The notes: a model not told the origin generated them from the letters alone. Counted from the stretch's first letter, positions 7,826 through 16,832 are shown. The stretch is DNA of 64,000 nt from Methylobacterium sp. E-045 (GCF_022829685.1 NZ_JAKSYE010000083.1:1-64000); one strand, 5' to 3'. Numbers and translations are program-made.

Positions 7826-8422
7826 GTGACCCAGCCCGGAGATTTCCTGCGGCGGTTGTTCGCGACCGCCGTGGCGGCGGCCGATCCTGCCGACTGCGTT
7901 CGCCGCCACCTCTCGGGCATCAAGGGCGGGCGCCTCGCCGCCGCCTGCCACCCCGCCAGCGGCGGTGGCGAGTCGATCAAGCCGGGCGATCCCCGGATCG
8001 GCACGCCGGACGTGCGGATGGTCGCGACGCCACTCATGGCCCTGGAGGCTGCCGCGGAACTCGCCCGACGCGAGGGCGTCATCCCCTGCATCCTCGGCGA
8101 TGCGATCGAGGGTAAGGGGCGCGAGGAGGGCCGCGGCGGGCGCAACGTCGGGTTCCTACCGGCGCTTGGGGCTGCCTTGGATGGGCATCCCGGCATTCAC
8201 GCGGTGGCTGGGGACACGGACGGTGTCGACGGCCTGGAGGAGATCGCCGAGGCCGTTCCGAGCCCCGAGACCCCCGCTTGTGCCGCGGCTTTCGGCCTCT
8301 CGCTGGCCGAAAGCCTCGCCCGCAACGATGGCCACGGCTTCTTCGAGGCCCTGGACGACGGCGTCATCGCCGGACCGACCCTCACCAACGTCAACGACTT
8401 CCGGGCGCTTCTGATCGCCTGA
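7826..8422 (+). pseudogene. ttuD: shortened TtuD-like glycerate kinase/hydroxypyruvate reductase (MOFRL)
   Basis: An open frame of 198 residues where TtuD/GckA-type proteins (DUF4147 plus MOFRL) normally have about 420. From memory of the family, three normally distant blocks are joined in one frame: an N-terminal helix (F-A-T-A-V-A-A-A-D-P), the central S-G-I-K-G-G-R-L-A-A-A block with the P-L-M-A-L-E-A-A-A region, and the C-terminal MOFRL end (A-G-D-T-D-G-V-D-G and G-P-T-L-T-N-V-N-D-F-R-A). The segments between them, including the I-S-D-V-P-G-D and L-S-G-G-E-T-T-V regions needed for catalysis, are missing, yet no stop or frameshift occurs. Loss of function by in-frame deletions is likely; a reduced working protein cannot be excluded. 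It lies 10 bases after ttuC and 46 before pyruvate kinase. Confidence 0.75.
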
Positions 8423-8468
8423 TCCGCAACCAAACCAGAGGCGGCCGTTCTCCTCGGCCGGATGCGCC

Positions 8469-9881
8469 ATGCGCCGTCACCGTCACGCCAAGATCGTCGC
8501 CACCGTGGGTCCGGCGAGTTCCGCCCCCGACCGGCTGAAGGCACTGTTCCTGGCAGGCGTCGATACCTTCCGCCTCAATTTCAGCCACGGCACCCACGAC
8601 GACCACGCCAAGGTCCACGCCTCCATCCGCGCCCTGGAGAAGGAGGTCGGCCGACCGATCGGCATCCTCCTGGACCTGCAAGGACCCAAGATCCGCGTCG
8701 GGACCGTCAAGGACGGCCGTCTCGACGTCGTAGCGGGTGAGAGCATCCGCTTCGTGCTGGACGGCGCGGACGGCGACACGCAGGCGATCCCGCTGCGCCA
8801 CCCCGAGATCTTCGCCGCGGTCGTACCCGGCCAAGACCTGTTGATTGACGATGGCCGGGTGCGGGTGCGCGTCACGGGCCTTGAGGCCGACAGCATCACC
8901 GCCGAGGTGATCACCGGAGGCGTCATCTCCAACCGCAAAGGCGTCAACCTGCCCGGCACCCTCCTCGACCTGTCGCCACTCACGCAGAAGGACCGCGCCG
9001 ATCTCGCCTTCGGGCTGGATCTCGGTGTCGATTGGGTCGCCCTGTCCTTTGTCCAGAAGCCTTCCGACATGATCGAGGGGCGGAGCCTGATCGGCGACCG
9101 CGCCGGGGTGATGGCCAAGATCGAGAAGCCTCAAGCGCTGGACCGCATCGAAGACATCATCCGCCTCTCCGACGCGGTGATGGTCGCCCGCGGCGACCTC
9201 GGCGTCGAGATCCCCCATGAGGACGTGCCCGGCCGTCAGAAGGAGTTGATCCGCGCCTGCCGCCTCGCGGTGAAGCCGGTGATCGTTGCCACCCAGATGC
9301 TCGACTCGATGGTCAGCGCCCCCGCCCCGACGCGAGCGGAAGCTTCGGACGTGGCGACGGCGATCTACGACGGCGCCGATGCGGTGATGCTCTCGGCCGA
9401 GTCCGCCACCGGCCAGTACCCGGTCGAGGCGGTGTCGATGATGGACCGGATCATTCGCTCGGTCGAAGGGCACAAGCTCTACCACTCCATCGTGGCAGCC
9501 TCCGATCCCGGCGAGGAGGAGACCCCGCCGCATGCTGTGGCCACCGCCACCGCCGTCTTGGCCGAGGCGCTGCATGCCAAGGCGATCGTCACCTACACGT
9601 CGAGCGGCACCACGGCCGCGCGGGTCGCTCGCAAGCGTCCGGAGCCGCCGATCCTGGCACTCACGCCGAACCTCGCGACCGCACGGCGTCTTTGCCTCCT
9701 CTGGGGGGCGCACCCGGTCCAGACCGAGGACGTGAACAGCTATGAGGAGATGACCGCGAAGGCAGGGCACTACGCCCAAGCCGAGGAGTTCGGTCGGCCC
9801 AACGATTACATTGTCGTGGCGGCGGGCATACCGTTCCACACCACCGGCAACACCAACAACATCAGGGTCATCCAAATTTGA
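8469..9881 (+). CDS. ttuE: pyruvate kinase (TtuE-like)
   Basis: A 470-residue pyruvate kinase of normal length, converting phosphoenolpyruvate and ADP to pyruvate and ATP in the cytosol. Family marks include K-I-V-A-T-V-G-P-A-S-S at the start, F-R-L-N-F-S-H-G, L-L-D-L-Q-G-P-K-I-R, the active-site helix M-A-K-I-E-K-P-Q-A-L with its catalytic Lys, A-R-G-D-L-G-V-E-I and the A-T-Q-M-L-D-S-M motif. Its place at the end of the tartrate operon matches TtuE of A. vitis: tartrate carbon reaches glycerate and then pyruvate, so a dedicated pyruvate kinase is useful. A separate housekeeping pyruvate kinase probably exists elsewhere. Confidence 0.93.
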   Translation: MRRHRHAKIVATVGPASSAPDRLKALFLAGVDTFRLNFSHGTHDDHAKVHASIRALEKEVGRPIGILLDLQGPKIRVGTVKDGRLDVVAGESIRFVLDGADGDTQAIPLRHPEIFAAVVPGQDLLIDDGRVRVRVTGLEADSITAEVITGGVISNRKGVNLPGTLLDLSPLTQKDRADLAFGLDLGVDWVALSFVQKPSDMIEGRSLIGDRAGVMAKIEKPQALDRIEDIIRLSDAVMVARGDLGVEIPHEDVPGRQKELIRACRLAVKPVIVATQMLDSMVSAPAPTRAEASDVATAIYDGADAVMLSAESATGQYPVEAVSMMDRIIRSVEGHKLYHSIVAASDPGEEETPPHAVATATAVLAEALHAKAIVTYTSSGTTAARVARKRPEPPILALTPNLATARRLCLLWGAHPVQTEDVNSYEEMTAKAGHYAQAEEFGRPNDYIVVAAGIPFHTTGNTNNIRVIQI

Positions 9882-9899
9882 TCAAAACTCTGGAGCGCG

Positions 9900-10915
9900 A
9901 CCGGTAGAAGAACCTCATTCGTTGGTGCCGTTGCTCGACAACATACCGCTTCGTTACCTCCAGGCGACAATGCTTGCGGTTGTCGCGTCCCACGACTCCT
10001 CCGCAAGGAAACTAGCAAGGAAAGACATTTCTGTGCGTCTGGCAGTCAAGGCAAGAGCCTACGACGTCTTCGCCGAATGGCCGGACGCGTTCCACAAAAT
10101 GCTTGACGACATGCTGACCTTAAGCCCCCTGCCTCAGTCAAGAGTGCGAGCTTCACGCAGTCCGCCTATGACCCCCTGCAGGTACTATCAGCACAGACTC
10201 GCGGCCGTTCTTGTGAGAGACCCTCAGAAGGCAATTCTCGACGAGTACGAGCGGCACTTCCTACGGACCATTCCCTGTGGGGCTCAAACCCAAGTCGATC
10301 GTAAGCCCGTGACTGAGAGCATCCTTCTTACACTGGCTGGAGTGAACGAGCTTTTGGGTCTGAAGCGAGGAGCTAAGCGGCGCCTGCCCATTTTGCTTGA
10401 TCAGGGGCCGAGCGCATCGGGCACACCGTACTCGCGCAAGATAGCCGTTCTAAGGAGTGCGTTGGTTGCTCTCCGGGCAGGGATATGGATGACCGGTTGA
10501 ACCTTGCAACGGCTGCGGGGAGGTTGGGTGTCGCTGATGTGGTTCTGAATAAGATCATTCACAGCGGCTTTCTCTCGCTCATTCGAAACGAGTACGATGA
10601 CGGGCCGCGGTTGAGCAGAGTGGCCATCGATTACGTCGTTTCAGACCTCGCGGCGAATGCGCGTAGGATATCTCGTTCCGACGACAGCCTGATGAGCCTA
10701 ACCGAAGCCGCAAGGACGGGGAGCGGCGGGGGCGGGGCCTCATCGGTACCGTACGATTGATCATGGCCGTGCAAGGCGGCACGCTTCATATCGTGGCCAG
10801 GCTCAAGGATCGAACCGGACGGGACGGAGTGCTGGTCCAGCGCGAAGGCTGGTCGTCGACAAAAGCCTTCATCTTTCAGATACCCGGCGACGAGGCCTCA
10901 GCCTCGGCAAAGTGA
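9900..10915 (+). pseudogene. decayed TniQ-like/helix-turn-helix gene, at least two frameshifts
   Basis: Three consecutive frames on one strand look like pieces of one protein. The first runs to 10500, reading H-R-L-A-A-V-L-V-R-D-P and L-L-T-L-A-G-V-N-E-L-L-G. The second is 10485-10760, a helix-turn-helix-like A-A-G-R-L-G-V-A-D-V-V-L-N-K-I-I followed by a second S-L-T-E-A-A. The third is 10763-10915, Q-G-G-T-L-H-I-V-A-R-L-K-D-R-T-G. Two helix-turn-helix-like blocks followed by a small beta-rich end recall the C terminus of TniQ-family transposition proteins, but the family call is uncertain. Base composition is noticeably less GC-rich than the flanks, consistent with a foreign remnant. No N-terminal TniQ domain or transposase partner is visible. 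Confidence 0.5.
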
Positions 10916-11082
10916 CGCTAGGTGTTTTTGTCTAATCGCTGACAGATGCGTTGCGGTTTTCGGTCAATCGGTTTTAAAGATCGCGCAATCGCTTTCTCTC
11001 AACGCCAAAAACCCTTATAAATCAATGGGCCTGTAGAGTTTAATCGGTTTCCCTCAGAACGAATGCGGCCGGGAGGGTCGAC

Positions 11083-11400
11083 ATGAGCAACATCATCCGT
11101 CCGACCTTCGGCCAGCCGCGCAAGCCGGCGCGCGCCGACGACGACCGGGTCGAGGTGACGACCGAGCGCGTCTACGGCGAGGCCGGCGACCACCGCGTCT
11201 GCCTCGTGCGCGACGACGACGCCCCGGAAGGGGACGTCTACAAGGTCGTGGTCGGGCGCCTGGCGGGGCAGGAGGTCAGCACCGTGGCGATCCTCCCGGC
11301 GACCCCCGAGGGGGAGATCGATGCCGAGGTGGTCGCCCTCGCGATCCTGCGCACGCTGAGCCTGATCGACGAGGACGACGAGGATCCCGACAGCGCCTGA
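11083..11400 (+). CDS. hypothetical acidic protein, 105 aa
   Basis: A 105-residue soluble acidic protein with a strong ribosome site (GGGAGGG seven bases before the ATG) and GC-rich codon use like its neighbours, so it is very probably real. It contains a compact predicted beta-rich middle (V-Y-K-V-V-V-G-R-L-A-G-Q-E-V-S-T-V-A-I-L) and ends in an Asp/Glu-rich tail. No signal peptide, membrane segment or known motif is seen. The 167 bases before it are AT-richer and may hold its promoter. I do not recognise the family. Confidence 0.7.
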   Translation: MSNIIRPTFGQPRKPARADDDRVEVTTERVYGEAGDHRVCLVRDDDAPEGDVYKVVVGRLAGQEVSTVAILPATPEGEIDAEVVALAILRTLSLIDEDDEDPDSA

Positions 11401-11602
11401 CGCCGGTGCGGGTTCGCATCGGAACGTCGGCGATCCGCCTCGCTCGGGTCGTCCGCGTGTCGCGGGTGCCCCTGCCGGAACCGGCCGGTCGCGCGCCGCG
11501 ACGTCGAGACGACCTCTCCGCGCCCTTGTATACAGGGTCGACATCGTGCCGTGCGGCAGGACCGGGACGGCGTTCGTCGACCGGCCGCGGGAGGACAGAG
11601 CC

Positions 11603-12436
11603 ATGAGTAGCAACCCCGTCGTCGTCGCCGTGGCGATCACCGGCTCGGTGCCGCGCAAGAGCGACAATCCGGCCGTGCCGGTGACGATCGCGGAGCAGAT
11701 CGACTCCACGCATCAGGCCTTCGAGGCCGGCGCGACGCTCGCCCATATCCACGTCCGCAACGACGACGAGAGCCCGTCGTCCGACCCGGACAAGTTCGCC
11801 GCCGTGCAGGAGGGCCTGCGCAGGTACTGCCCCGGGATGATCGTGCAGTTCTCCACCGGGGGACGCGGGCGCGACCCGGCCGCGCGCGGCCTGTCGCTGA
11901 TGCATCGGCCCGACATGGCGTCCCTGTCCACGGGCTCGGTGAACTTCCCCACCATCGTCTACGAGAACTCCGCCAGCCTCGTGACCGCCCTCGCCAGCCA
12001 GATGAAGACGTACGGCGTCCGGCCGGAGATCGAGATCTTCGACCTCTCGCACCTGCACGGCGCCAGGCGCCTCGTGGACTCGGGCCTCATGGACGCGCGC
12101 CCGCACGTGCAGTTCGTCCTGGGCGTCCAGAACGCCATGCCGGCGGACGAGCGCCTGCTCGACATCCTGCTCGGCGAGATGCGGCGCATCCTGCCCGAGG
12201 CGACCTGGACGGCGGCCGGCATCGGCCGCCATCAGGCGGTCGTCATGGAATGGGCCCTGGCGCGCGGGGCCGACGCGGTGCGCACCGGCCTGGAGGACAA
12301 TATCCGCATCACGAAGACCCGCCTGGCGGCCAGCAACGCCGAACTCGTCGGCCGCGCCGTGGACGCGGTGACCCGCCATGGCAGGCGGGTCGCCACCCCG
12401 GCGGAGGCCCGAACCGCCCTCGGGCTCGCGACCTGA
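11603..12436 (+). CDS. beta-keto acid cleavage enzyme (BKACE, DUF849)
   Basis: A 277-residue BKACE-family protein. Members are zinc enzymes that condense a beta-keto acid with acetyl-CoA and cleave it to acetoacetate and a new CoA thioester; the founding member, Kce, acts in lysine fermentation. Seen here are the opening V-A-I-T-G-S-V-P, the metal-binding H-I-H-V-R, the Q-F-S-T-G-G-R-G-R strand and the late G-L-E-D-N-I. The ATG at 11603 is chosen over an upstream start because GGGAGGACAG lies eight bases before it. BKACE specificity varies widely, so the substrate is open. A PcaD-like hydrolase follows 130 bases downstream. Confidence 0.88.
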   Translation: MSSNPVVVAVAITGSVPRKSDNPAVPVTIAEQIDSTHQAFEAGATLAHIHVRNDDESPSSDPDKFAAVQEGLRRYCPGMIVQFSTGGRGRDPAARGLSLMHRPDMASLSTGSVNFPTIVYENSASLVTALASQMKTYGVRPEIEIFDLSHLHGARRLVDSGLMDARPHVQFVLGVQNAMPADERLLDILLGEMRRILPEATWTAAGIGRHQAVVMEWALARGADAVRTGLEDNIRITKTRLAASNAELVGRAVDAVTRHGRRVATPAEARTALGLAT

Positions 12437-12567
12437 CGGATGAGCGTCCCGGCCCGCGATGCGGACCTGCTCGGGCCGCTCTTGGCCTTCACGGCGTGCC
12501 GGCCAGGATCGCGGCCCGCGGCGGCAGGGGAGGCGATACGATGTCCCGGAATGGAGCCTGACCGCGC

Positions 12568-13353
12568 ATGCCCCTGATCCGAGCCAACGGCGGCGACCTC
12601 CATGTCGACCTGTCCGGACCGACGGGCGCGCCGGTCCTCGCCCTGTCGAACGCCCTCGGCACCACGCTCGCGATGTGGGACGGCATGGCGGCGCGCCTGC
12701 GCGGTCCCTATCGGATCCTGCGCTACGACACGCGCGGCCACGGCGCTTCTCCGGCCCGTGATACCGGGACCCGCATCGAGGATCTGGCGGCCGACCTCAT
12801 CGGCCTTCTCGACGCCCTCAGCATCGAGAGGGCGCATCTCGCAGGGCTCTCCCTCGGCGGCATGACCGTCCAGGCCGTGGCGGCGACGGCCCCCGAGCGG
12901 GTCCTCAGCCTCGGCCTGATGGCGACCGCCGCCCATCTCCCCAGCCGCGAGAGCTGGGGCGAGCGGGCCGCGTCGGTGCGGATGCGGGGGACGGCGGCCA
13001 TTGTGGAGGCCACGCTCGCGCGGTGGTTCACCGCCGGCTTCCGCGAGGCATCACCCGCTGTCCTCACGACGATCAGAGAAGACTTCGTCGCCTGCGACCG
13101 AACCGGCTACGCCCGCGCCTGCGAGGCCATCGGCCAGATGGATCTCAGGCCCGTGCTCGGGCGCATCCGGGCGCCGACCCTCGTCATCGCCGGGCGCGAC
13201 GACCCGTCCACACCTCCGCCCATGGCCGAGGAGATCTGCGCCGGCATCCCCCAGGCAGAACTCGTCCTCCTGCCGCGGGCGGCTCATCTTCTCGCCGTCG
13301 AGCATCCGGGCGTGGTGGCCTCCCATCTCGGCGCCTTCCTCGGCCGGCACTGA
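12568..13353 (+). CDS. alpha/beta hydrolase, 3-oxoadipate enol-lactonase-like
   Basis: A 261-residue alpha/beta-hydrolase. The nucleophile elbow G-L-S-L-G-G (Ser about residue 95), the acid in the R-D-D-P region (about 212) and the late A-A-H-L-L histidine (about 240) form the expected triad. The early S-N-A-L-G-T-T-L-A-M-W-D segment and R-Y-D-T-R-G-H-G-A-S are typical of PcaD, which opens 3-oxoadipate enol-lactone in the protocatechuate branch. No other pca genes are nearby, so the aromatic-pathway role is inference; it may instead serve the neighbouring BKACE pathway. Confidence 0.8.
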   Translation: MPLIRANGGDLHVDLSGPTGAPVLALSNALGTTLAMWDGMAARLRGPYRILRYDTRGHGASPARDTGTRIEDLAADLIGLLDALSIERAHLAGLSLGGMTVQAVAATAPERVLSLGLMATAAHLPSRESWGERAASVRMRGTAAIVEATLARWFTAGFREASPAVLTTIREDFVACDRTGYARACEAIGQMDLRPVLGRIRAPTLVIAGRDDPSTPPPMAEEICAGIPQAELVLLPRAAHLLAVEHPGVVASHLGAFLGRH

Positions 13354-13573
13354 GGGGAGGTCCGGGGCGCCCCCCGCCTGCCCTGGAAGAACGCCCTCCC
13401 TCGTCACCCTGACACTGATGCTGGCGCCGGGGCGGGAGGAGGGGGTTCAAGCTCCGCATTCGCCCGCCCCCCGACATCGGAGGATTCTGTAATCGGGCCT
13501 TCGCTGTCAAAGCGTGTCTTGCTACCGCGGTTGCTGGCAGGTCCACACGGGGTAGATAGAAGACATGCCTGCG

Positions 13574-13852
13574 TCAGAGGCTCAAAGCGATGCACTCAAA
13601 CGTGCTGCACTTCATGCCGCCGATTAGCGGCGCATTCCGCCAGTATTTCACCGTTCCGATCTCGCAGATGGGACATGGTGCCTGGGAGGCGAACGGCTGA
13701 TGATCTCGCTCCCGCTCGAAAGCCCTGATCAAGTCGTAAGCCGGTGCCATCGCCTTCTCGACACGCTCGCCAAAATCTGGACGGGGCTCGCCGGGGCCGT
13801 TCGATAGTTCGGCCTTGAGGCCGTCCCAGAGGGCCTTCGCATCGGTCGTCAT
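13574..13852 (-). CDS. small zinc-ribbon-like hypothetical protein, 92 aa
   Basis: A 92-residue protein of unknown function. The C-terminal half carries C-P-I-C and a later C-x5-C (K-C-S-T-F-E-C-I), a pattern typical of a small zinc ribbon; the N-terminal half is predicted helical. The ribosome site is weak (AGAG). Immediately upstream on the same strand is a short truncated frame, and beyond that the IS110-family transposase, so this gene is probably the surviving downstream part of an operon broken by the insertion. Confidence 0.6.
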   Translation of the reverse strand: MTTDAKALWDGLKAELSNGPGEPRPDFGERVEKAMAPAYDLIRAFERERDHQPFASQAPCPICEIGTVKYWRNAPLIGGMKCSTFECIALSL

Positions 13853-13855
13853 CTC

Positions 13856-14026
13856 TTACTCATAGTGCGAGGTCGCCATTGGTCGATAGTTCGCGTTCCC
13901 ATTCGCGCTGGGCGCGCTCGGCAGTGAGGTCATCGCAACCTTGATCTCGTATTCACGGGGCTCTTGGCTTCTGTCCGTGGTCGGCACTGAGACCGCCACA
14001 TGATCGCGTTCCGATGAGAAGCGAAC
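13856..14026 (-). pseudogene. 3' remnant of a gene cut off beside the IS110 element
   Basis: A 56-codon frame ending (TAA) three bases before the start of the zinc-ribbon gene. It reads S-E-R-D-H-V-A-V-S-V-P-T-T-D-R-S and then E-Y-E-I-K-V-A. That looks like normal coding sequence but has no proper start; the only candidate is a GTG at 13999. A stop codon and then the insertion element lie immediately upstream. The likely explanation is that the insertion removed the 5' part. The parent family is not recognised. Confidence 0.4.
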
Positions 14027-14067
14027 CTATATGCAACAGCGGACTTGGCCAGGGGCCAGTACAGCCG

Positions 14068-15194
14068 TCATTCCGGCTTCACCTCCCGCCCGTCCCAGTG
14101 AGGACGACCCTTCGAGGCCGAGCTTACCCAGCCTCGATCCCTGCAAACCGTAAGATGCCTACGCGGTGGCGGCGGCCGGAGCTCGACTGCGCTGAAGCGG
14201 AAGGTCGTGCCGTCCACCCACATCCGGTGCATCACCACCGCCATCTTGCGCGCCAGCTCCACCGCCGCGCGCTTGTTGCCCTGGCGCTGCGCCGTCTTCG
14301 TGGCCCACGCTTTCAGCCCGGACCATTTCTTGACCCGGTGCAGCATCACGTGCGCCGCCTCGAACAGTGCGGCGCGCGCCTCGGTGTCGCCCGTCTTGGT
14401 GATCCTCCCGTTCCGGTCAATCTCGCCGGATTGGTGCTTGCGCGGTACGAGGCCGAGGATCGCCCCGACCGAGCGCGACTTGGCGAACCGAGCCAAGTCC
14501 TCGATGGCAGAGATGAAGGTCAGGCCGACCACGGCTCCGGCGCCCGGCACCGTCATCAGTTTCCGGCAGACCGCATGCTCGCGGGCGATCTCCGGCACCA
14601 TGCGATTGAGTCGGTCGAGCGAGAGCAGCATCGCCGCATGCGCCTGAAGCAGCACGTCGAGGATGGCGGCGACACGTGGCAGGTCGGCCGTCAACTCGCG
14701 CACCCGCTCCGAGAAAGTCCGGCGCTTAGCTGTGCCGAGCTCGATCCCGAACAGGCAGAGCGAGCCACGGATCTGATTCTCCACGTCGCCGATCTTCAGC
14801 ACCAGCGTCTTGCGGCTGGTGAGCAGCGTACGCAGCTCCATTGTCCGGCGTGCCTTCACAGGAACCTGCCGGTGCGCAGCACCTGAGCAAGCCCGCGCGC
14901 GTCGTTGCGGTCGGTCTTGTGGGTCATCGCGACCATCGCGGCGCGGGCGTGCCGCGCGTCCATGCACACGACGTTGGGCACGCCGAATTCAGTCATCTCC
15001 TCGCGGAGCCAACCTGCCAGCGCACCGGTCTCCAAGTCGACACGGATCAGCGGCAGGCCGAGAGCGCCAAACCATGTCGACAGCGCTTCCGGTTCGCTGG
15101 CGACCTTGGCCTCGCGGAGGATTTTGCCCTCCTCATCGACGACGCACACCGATGTCTCCGCCAACGAGACATCCAGACCGGCGTAGTAGCGCAT
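14068..15194 (-). mobile_element. IS110-family transposase, frameshifted
   Basis: Two overlapping frames together make one IS110-type transposase. The N-terminal DEDD (RuvC-like) domain is in 14856-15194, starting with Y-Y-A-G-L-D-V-S and containing the M-D-A-R-H-A-R-A-A and K-T-D-R-N-D-A-R-G-L-A motifs. The C-terminal transposase_20 domain is in the frame ending at 14068, with M-T-V-P-G-A-G-A-V-V-G-L and the S-G-E-I-D-R-N-G-R-I-T-K-T-G region that carries the catalytic Ser. The frame breaks after L-R-T-G-R-F, near 14865, where intact relatives read straight through, so the element is probably inactive unless a frameshift is programmed. IS110 elements lack terminal inverted repeats and the exact ends cannot be drawn. 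The flanking non-coding DNA on the right (15195-15300) may hold the bridge-RNA region known from IS110/IS1111 elements. Confidence 0.88.
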
Positions 15195-15314
15195 GACTCT
15201 GCCCCCGGATGATCGGTTGCAGGCGTCATCCCGGCGGACCGGATTGAACCACCGAGCCGCTTGCCACGATCCGCGACGCGGGGAGGTCTGGCGAAAGCCC
15301 GATTAACCCGATCT

Positions 15315-15410
15315 GTGCCCCACCACGTCGGGCCGGGACACATCTCCCGATCCTTGTCTTGCCGCGCCGTCTTTGGCCGAGCCGGCATCCATGTCGGCGG
15401 AGCGCGCTCT
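15315..15410. repeat. 96-nt dispersed intergenic repeat, copy A
   Basis: This 96-base stretch aligns without gaps to 22985-23080, roughly three quarters identical by eye, and contains the shared core GCCGGCATCCA followed by TCGGCGGAG. Both copies are intergenic. The element resembles the short repeat family seen between genes in rhizobia and methylobacteria. The remaining gene-free bases around it (15195-15646) show nothing else recognisable. Confidence 0.7.
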
Positions 15411-15646
15411 GGCCCCGTGAGATCGGCCCATCCCCCGCCGGAGCGTGGCAGCGAGTTCCCCACAGGCATTGGTTGCTTTGCCACCGTGCCCGTCTTCACG
15501 GCTTGGAAGCCATCCGAATGGGCCGACCACGGCGAGGAGGACGGATCGGCCCTTGACGACAGTCTGGAGTTATTCTAATTAATAACTATGCGGCGGCGGG
15601 GGGCGGTATGCCTCCTCTGCCTGGACCGGAACATCGGGAGATACAC

Positions 15647-15856
15647 ATGGCACACAGCACCAGCGCGGCCTGCGAGAGCTGCCGCTTCTTCGACGATCAC
15701 AAGATCAATGGCGGCCTCTCGGCCGGCGACGAAGGTCTCTGCCGCTACAACCCGCCGGTGAGCCAGCCCGAGCCGAAGTCGCCGGGCCTGTGGCCGGTGG
15801 TGGCGTCCAAGGATTGGTGCGGCCACTTCACCTCCGAGATGACGGCGGCCGAGTAA
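15647..15856 (+). CDS. small Cys-containing hypothetical protein, 69 aa
   Basis: A 69-residue soluble protein with four cysteines and histidines spaced like a small zinc or redox site (C-E-S-C, then C-R-Y-N-P, then D-W-C-G-H). The ATG at 15647 has GGGAG at a good distance, so it is preferred over the earlier start. Similar short proteins are common in methylobacteria and other Hyphomicrobiales without known function. A clear intrinsic terminator follows 30 bases after the stop, so it is a single-gene transcript. Confidence 0.7.
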   Translation: MAHSTSAACESCRFFDDHKINGGLSAGDEGLCRYNPPVSQPEPKSPGLWPVVASKDWCGHFTSEMTAAE

Positions 15857-15885
15857 GGCAGCGTCCATCGCGGGTGGCGAGATCA

Positions 15886-15914
15886 GGGTCGGCGCATCAG
15901 CGCCGGCCCTTTTT
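15886..15914 (+). terminator. intrinsic terminator
   Basis: A ten-base stem (GGGTCGGCGC against GCGCCGGCCC, one G-U pair) with an ATCA loop, followed by five T residues. It ends the transcript of the small Cys-containing protein gene. Confidence 0.8.
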
Positions 15915-16151
15915 CATGCGGCATCGTCCGCGGCGCGGCGCCTCGGACCTCACGAAGAATTCTCTCGCCGCCCCCGCGAAATCCGCTAGGACGCCGTGAG
16001 CCGGTCATGATCCGGTCACGTTCACATCCGAAGCCGGGGCCTTCAGACGAGGGGCGGCTCCCGCCACCGCGTGCTTGACCACGCGCCCCGGACGGGCGGA
16101 CGGCATGGGCACGGACGGTCGCGTTTCGGGGCGGGTTAAGGATTTTTCTGG

Positions 16152-16793
16152 ATGACGTATCGACCCATTACCGCCGTGGCCGGGCGCCTCCTGGCGCCGA
16201 TGGCCGGTCTCGCGCTCAGCGCGATGTCCGGCCTCGCCATGGCTGCTCCCAATGATCCGAGCGGAACCTGGCTCACCGAGGATGGCCGGGCGCGCGTGCG
16301 CCTCGAGAAATGCGGCCCGAAGAACGATCACGTCTGCGGCTACGTCGTCTGGCTGAAGGTGCCGCTGAACGACAAGGGCCAGCCCCGGATCGACTTCAAG
16401 AATCCCGACCCGAAGAAGCAGGCCCGCCCGTCCCTCGGCCACCAGCTCGTCATGGGCATCAAGCCCAACGCCGACAACCATTACGAGGGCAAGATCTACA
16501 ACGCCGAGGACGGGTCGTTCTACGACGTGACGATCTGGAGCGAGAAGCCCGGCGAACTCACCGTGCGCGGCTGCATGCTGCGCTTCATGTGCATGTCGCA
16601 GGCCTGGACCAAGGTCACCGATACGGCCCCGGGCCAGATCACCGGCCCGACCAACGGGCCGGGCGGCCCCCGCTCCGATCCGGAATGGGCGCCCAAGCCC
16701 GCGCCGGCCGCGACGGGCGCCGGCGCACCCGCCGCGCCCGCCACGAAACCGACCGCGACGGCACCGAAGCCGGCGGCCAAGCCCGCCGAGTAG
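16152..16793 (+). CDS. exported DUF2147 protein
   Basis: A 213-residue protein with a Sec signal peptide (about residues 1-32, ending M-A-A) and a DUF2147 beta-barrel-like domain (about 36-155). This is recognised from G-T-W-L-T-E-D-G-R-A-R-V near the start, C-G-Y-V-V-W-L and the closing G-C-M-L-R-F-M-C-M-S-Q-A-W-T-K. The last 50 residues are Pro/Ala-rich and probably a flexible tail. DUF2147 proteins are periplasmic and of unknown biochemical role. It is monocistronic and convergent with the next gene, with a long hairpin between them. Confidence 0.85.
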   Translation: MTYRPITAVAGRLLAPMAGLALSAMSGLAMAAPNDPSGTWLTEDGRARVRLEKCGPKNDHVCGYVVWLKVPLNDKGQPRIDFKNPDPKKQARPSLGHQLVMGIKPNADNHYEGKIYNAEDGSFYDVTIWSEKPGELTVRGCMLRFMCMSQAWTKVTDTAPGQITGPTNGPGGPRSDPEWAPKPAPAATGAGAPAAPATKPTATAPKPAAKPAE

Positions 16794-16832
16794 GGCGCCG
16801 GCCGGACGCGGCGGATCGACGATCCGTGAAAG

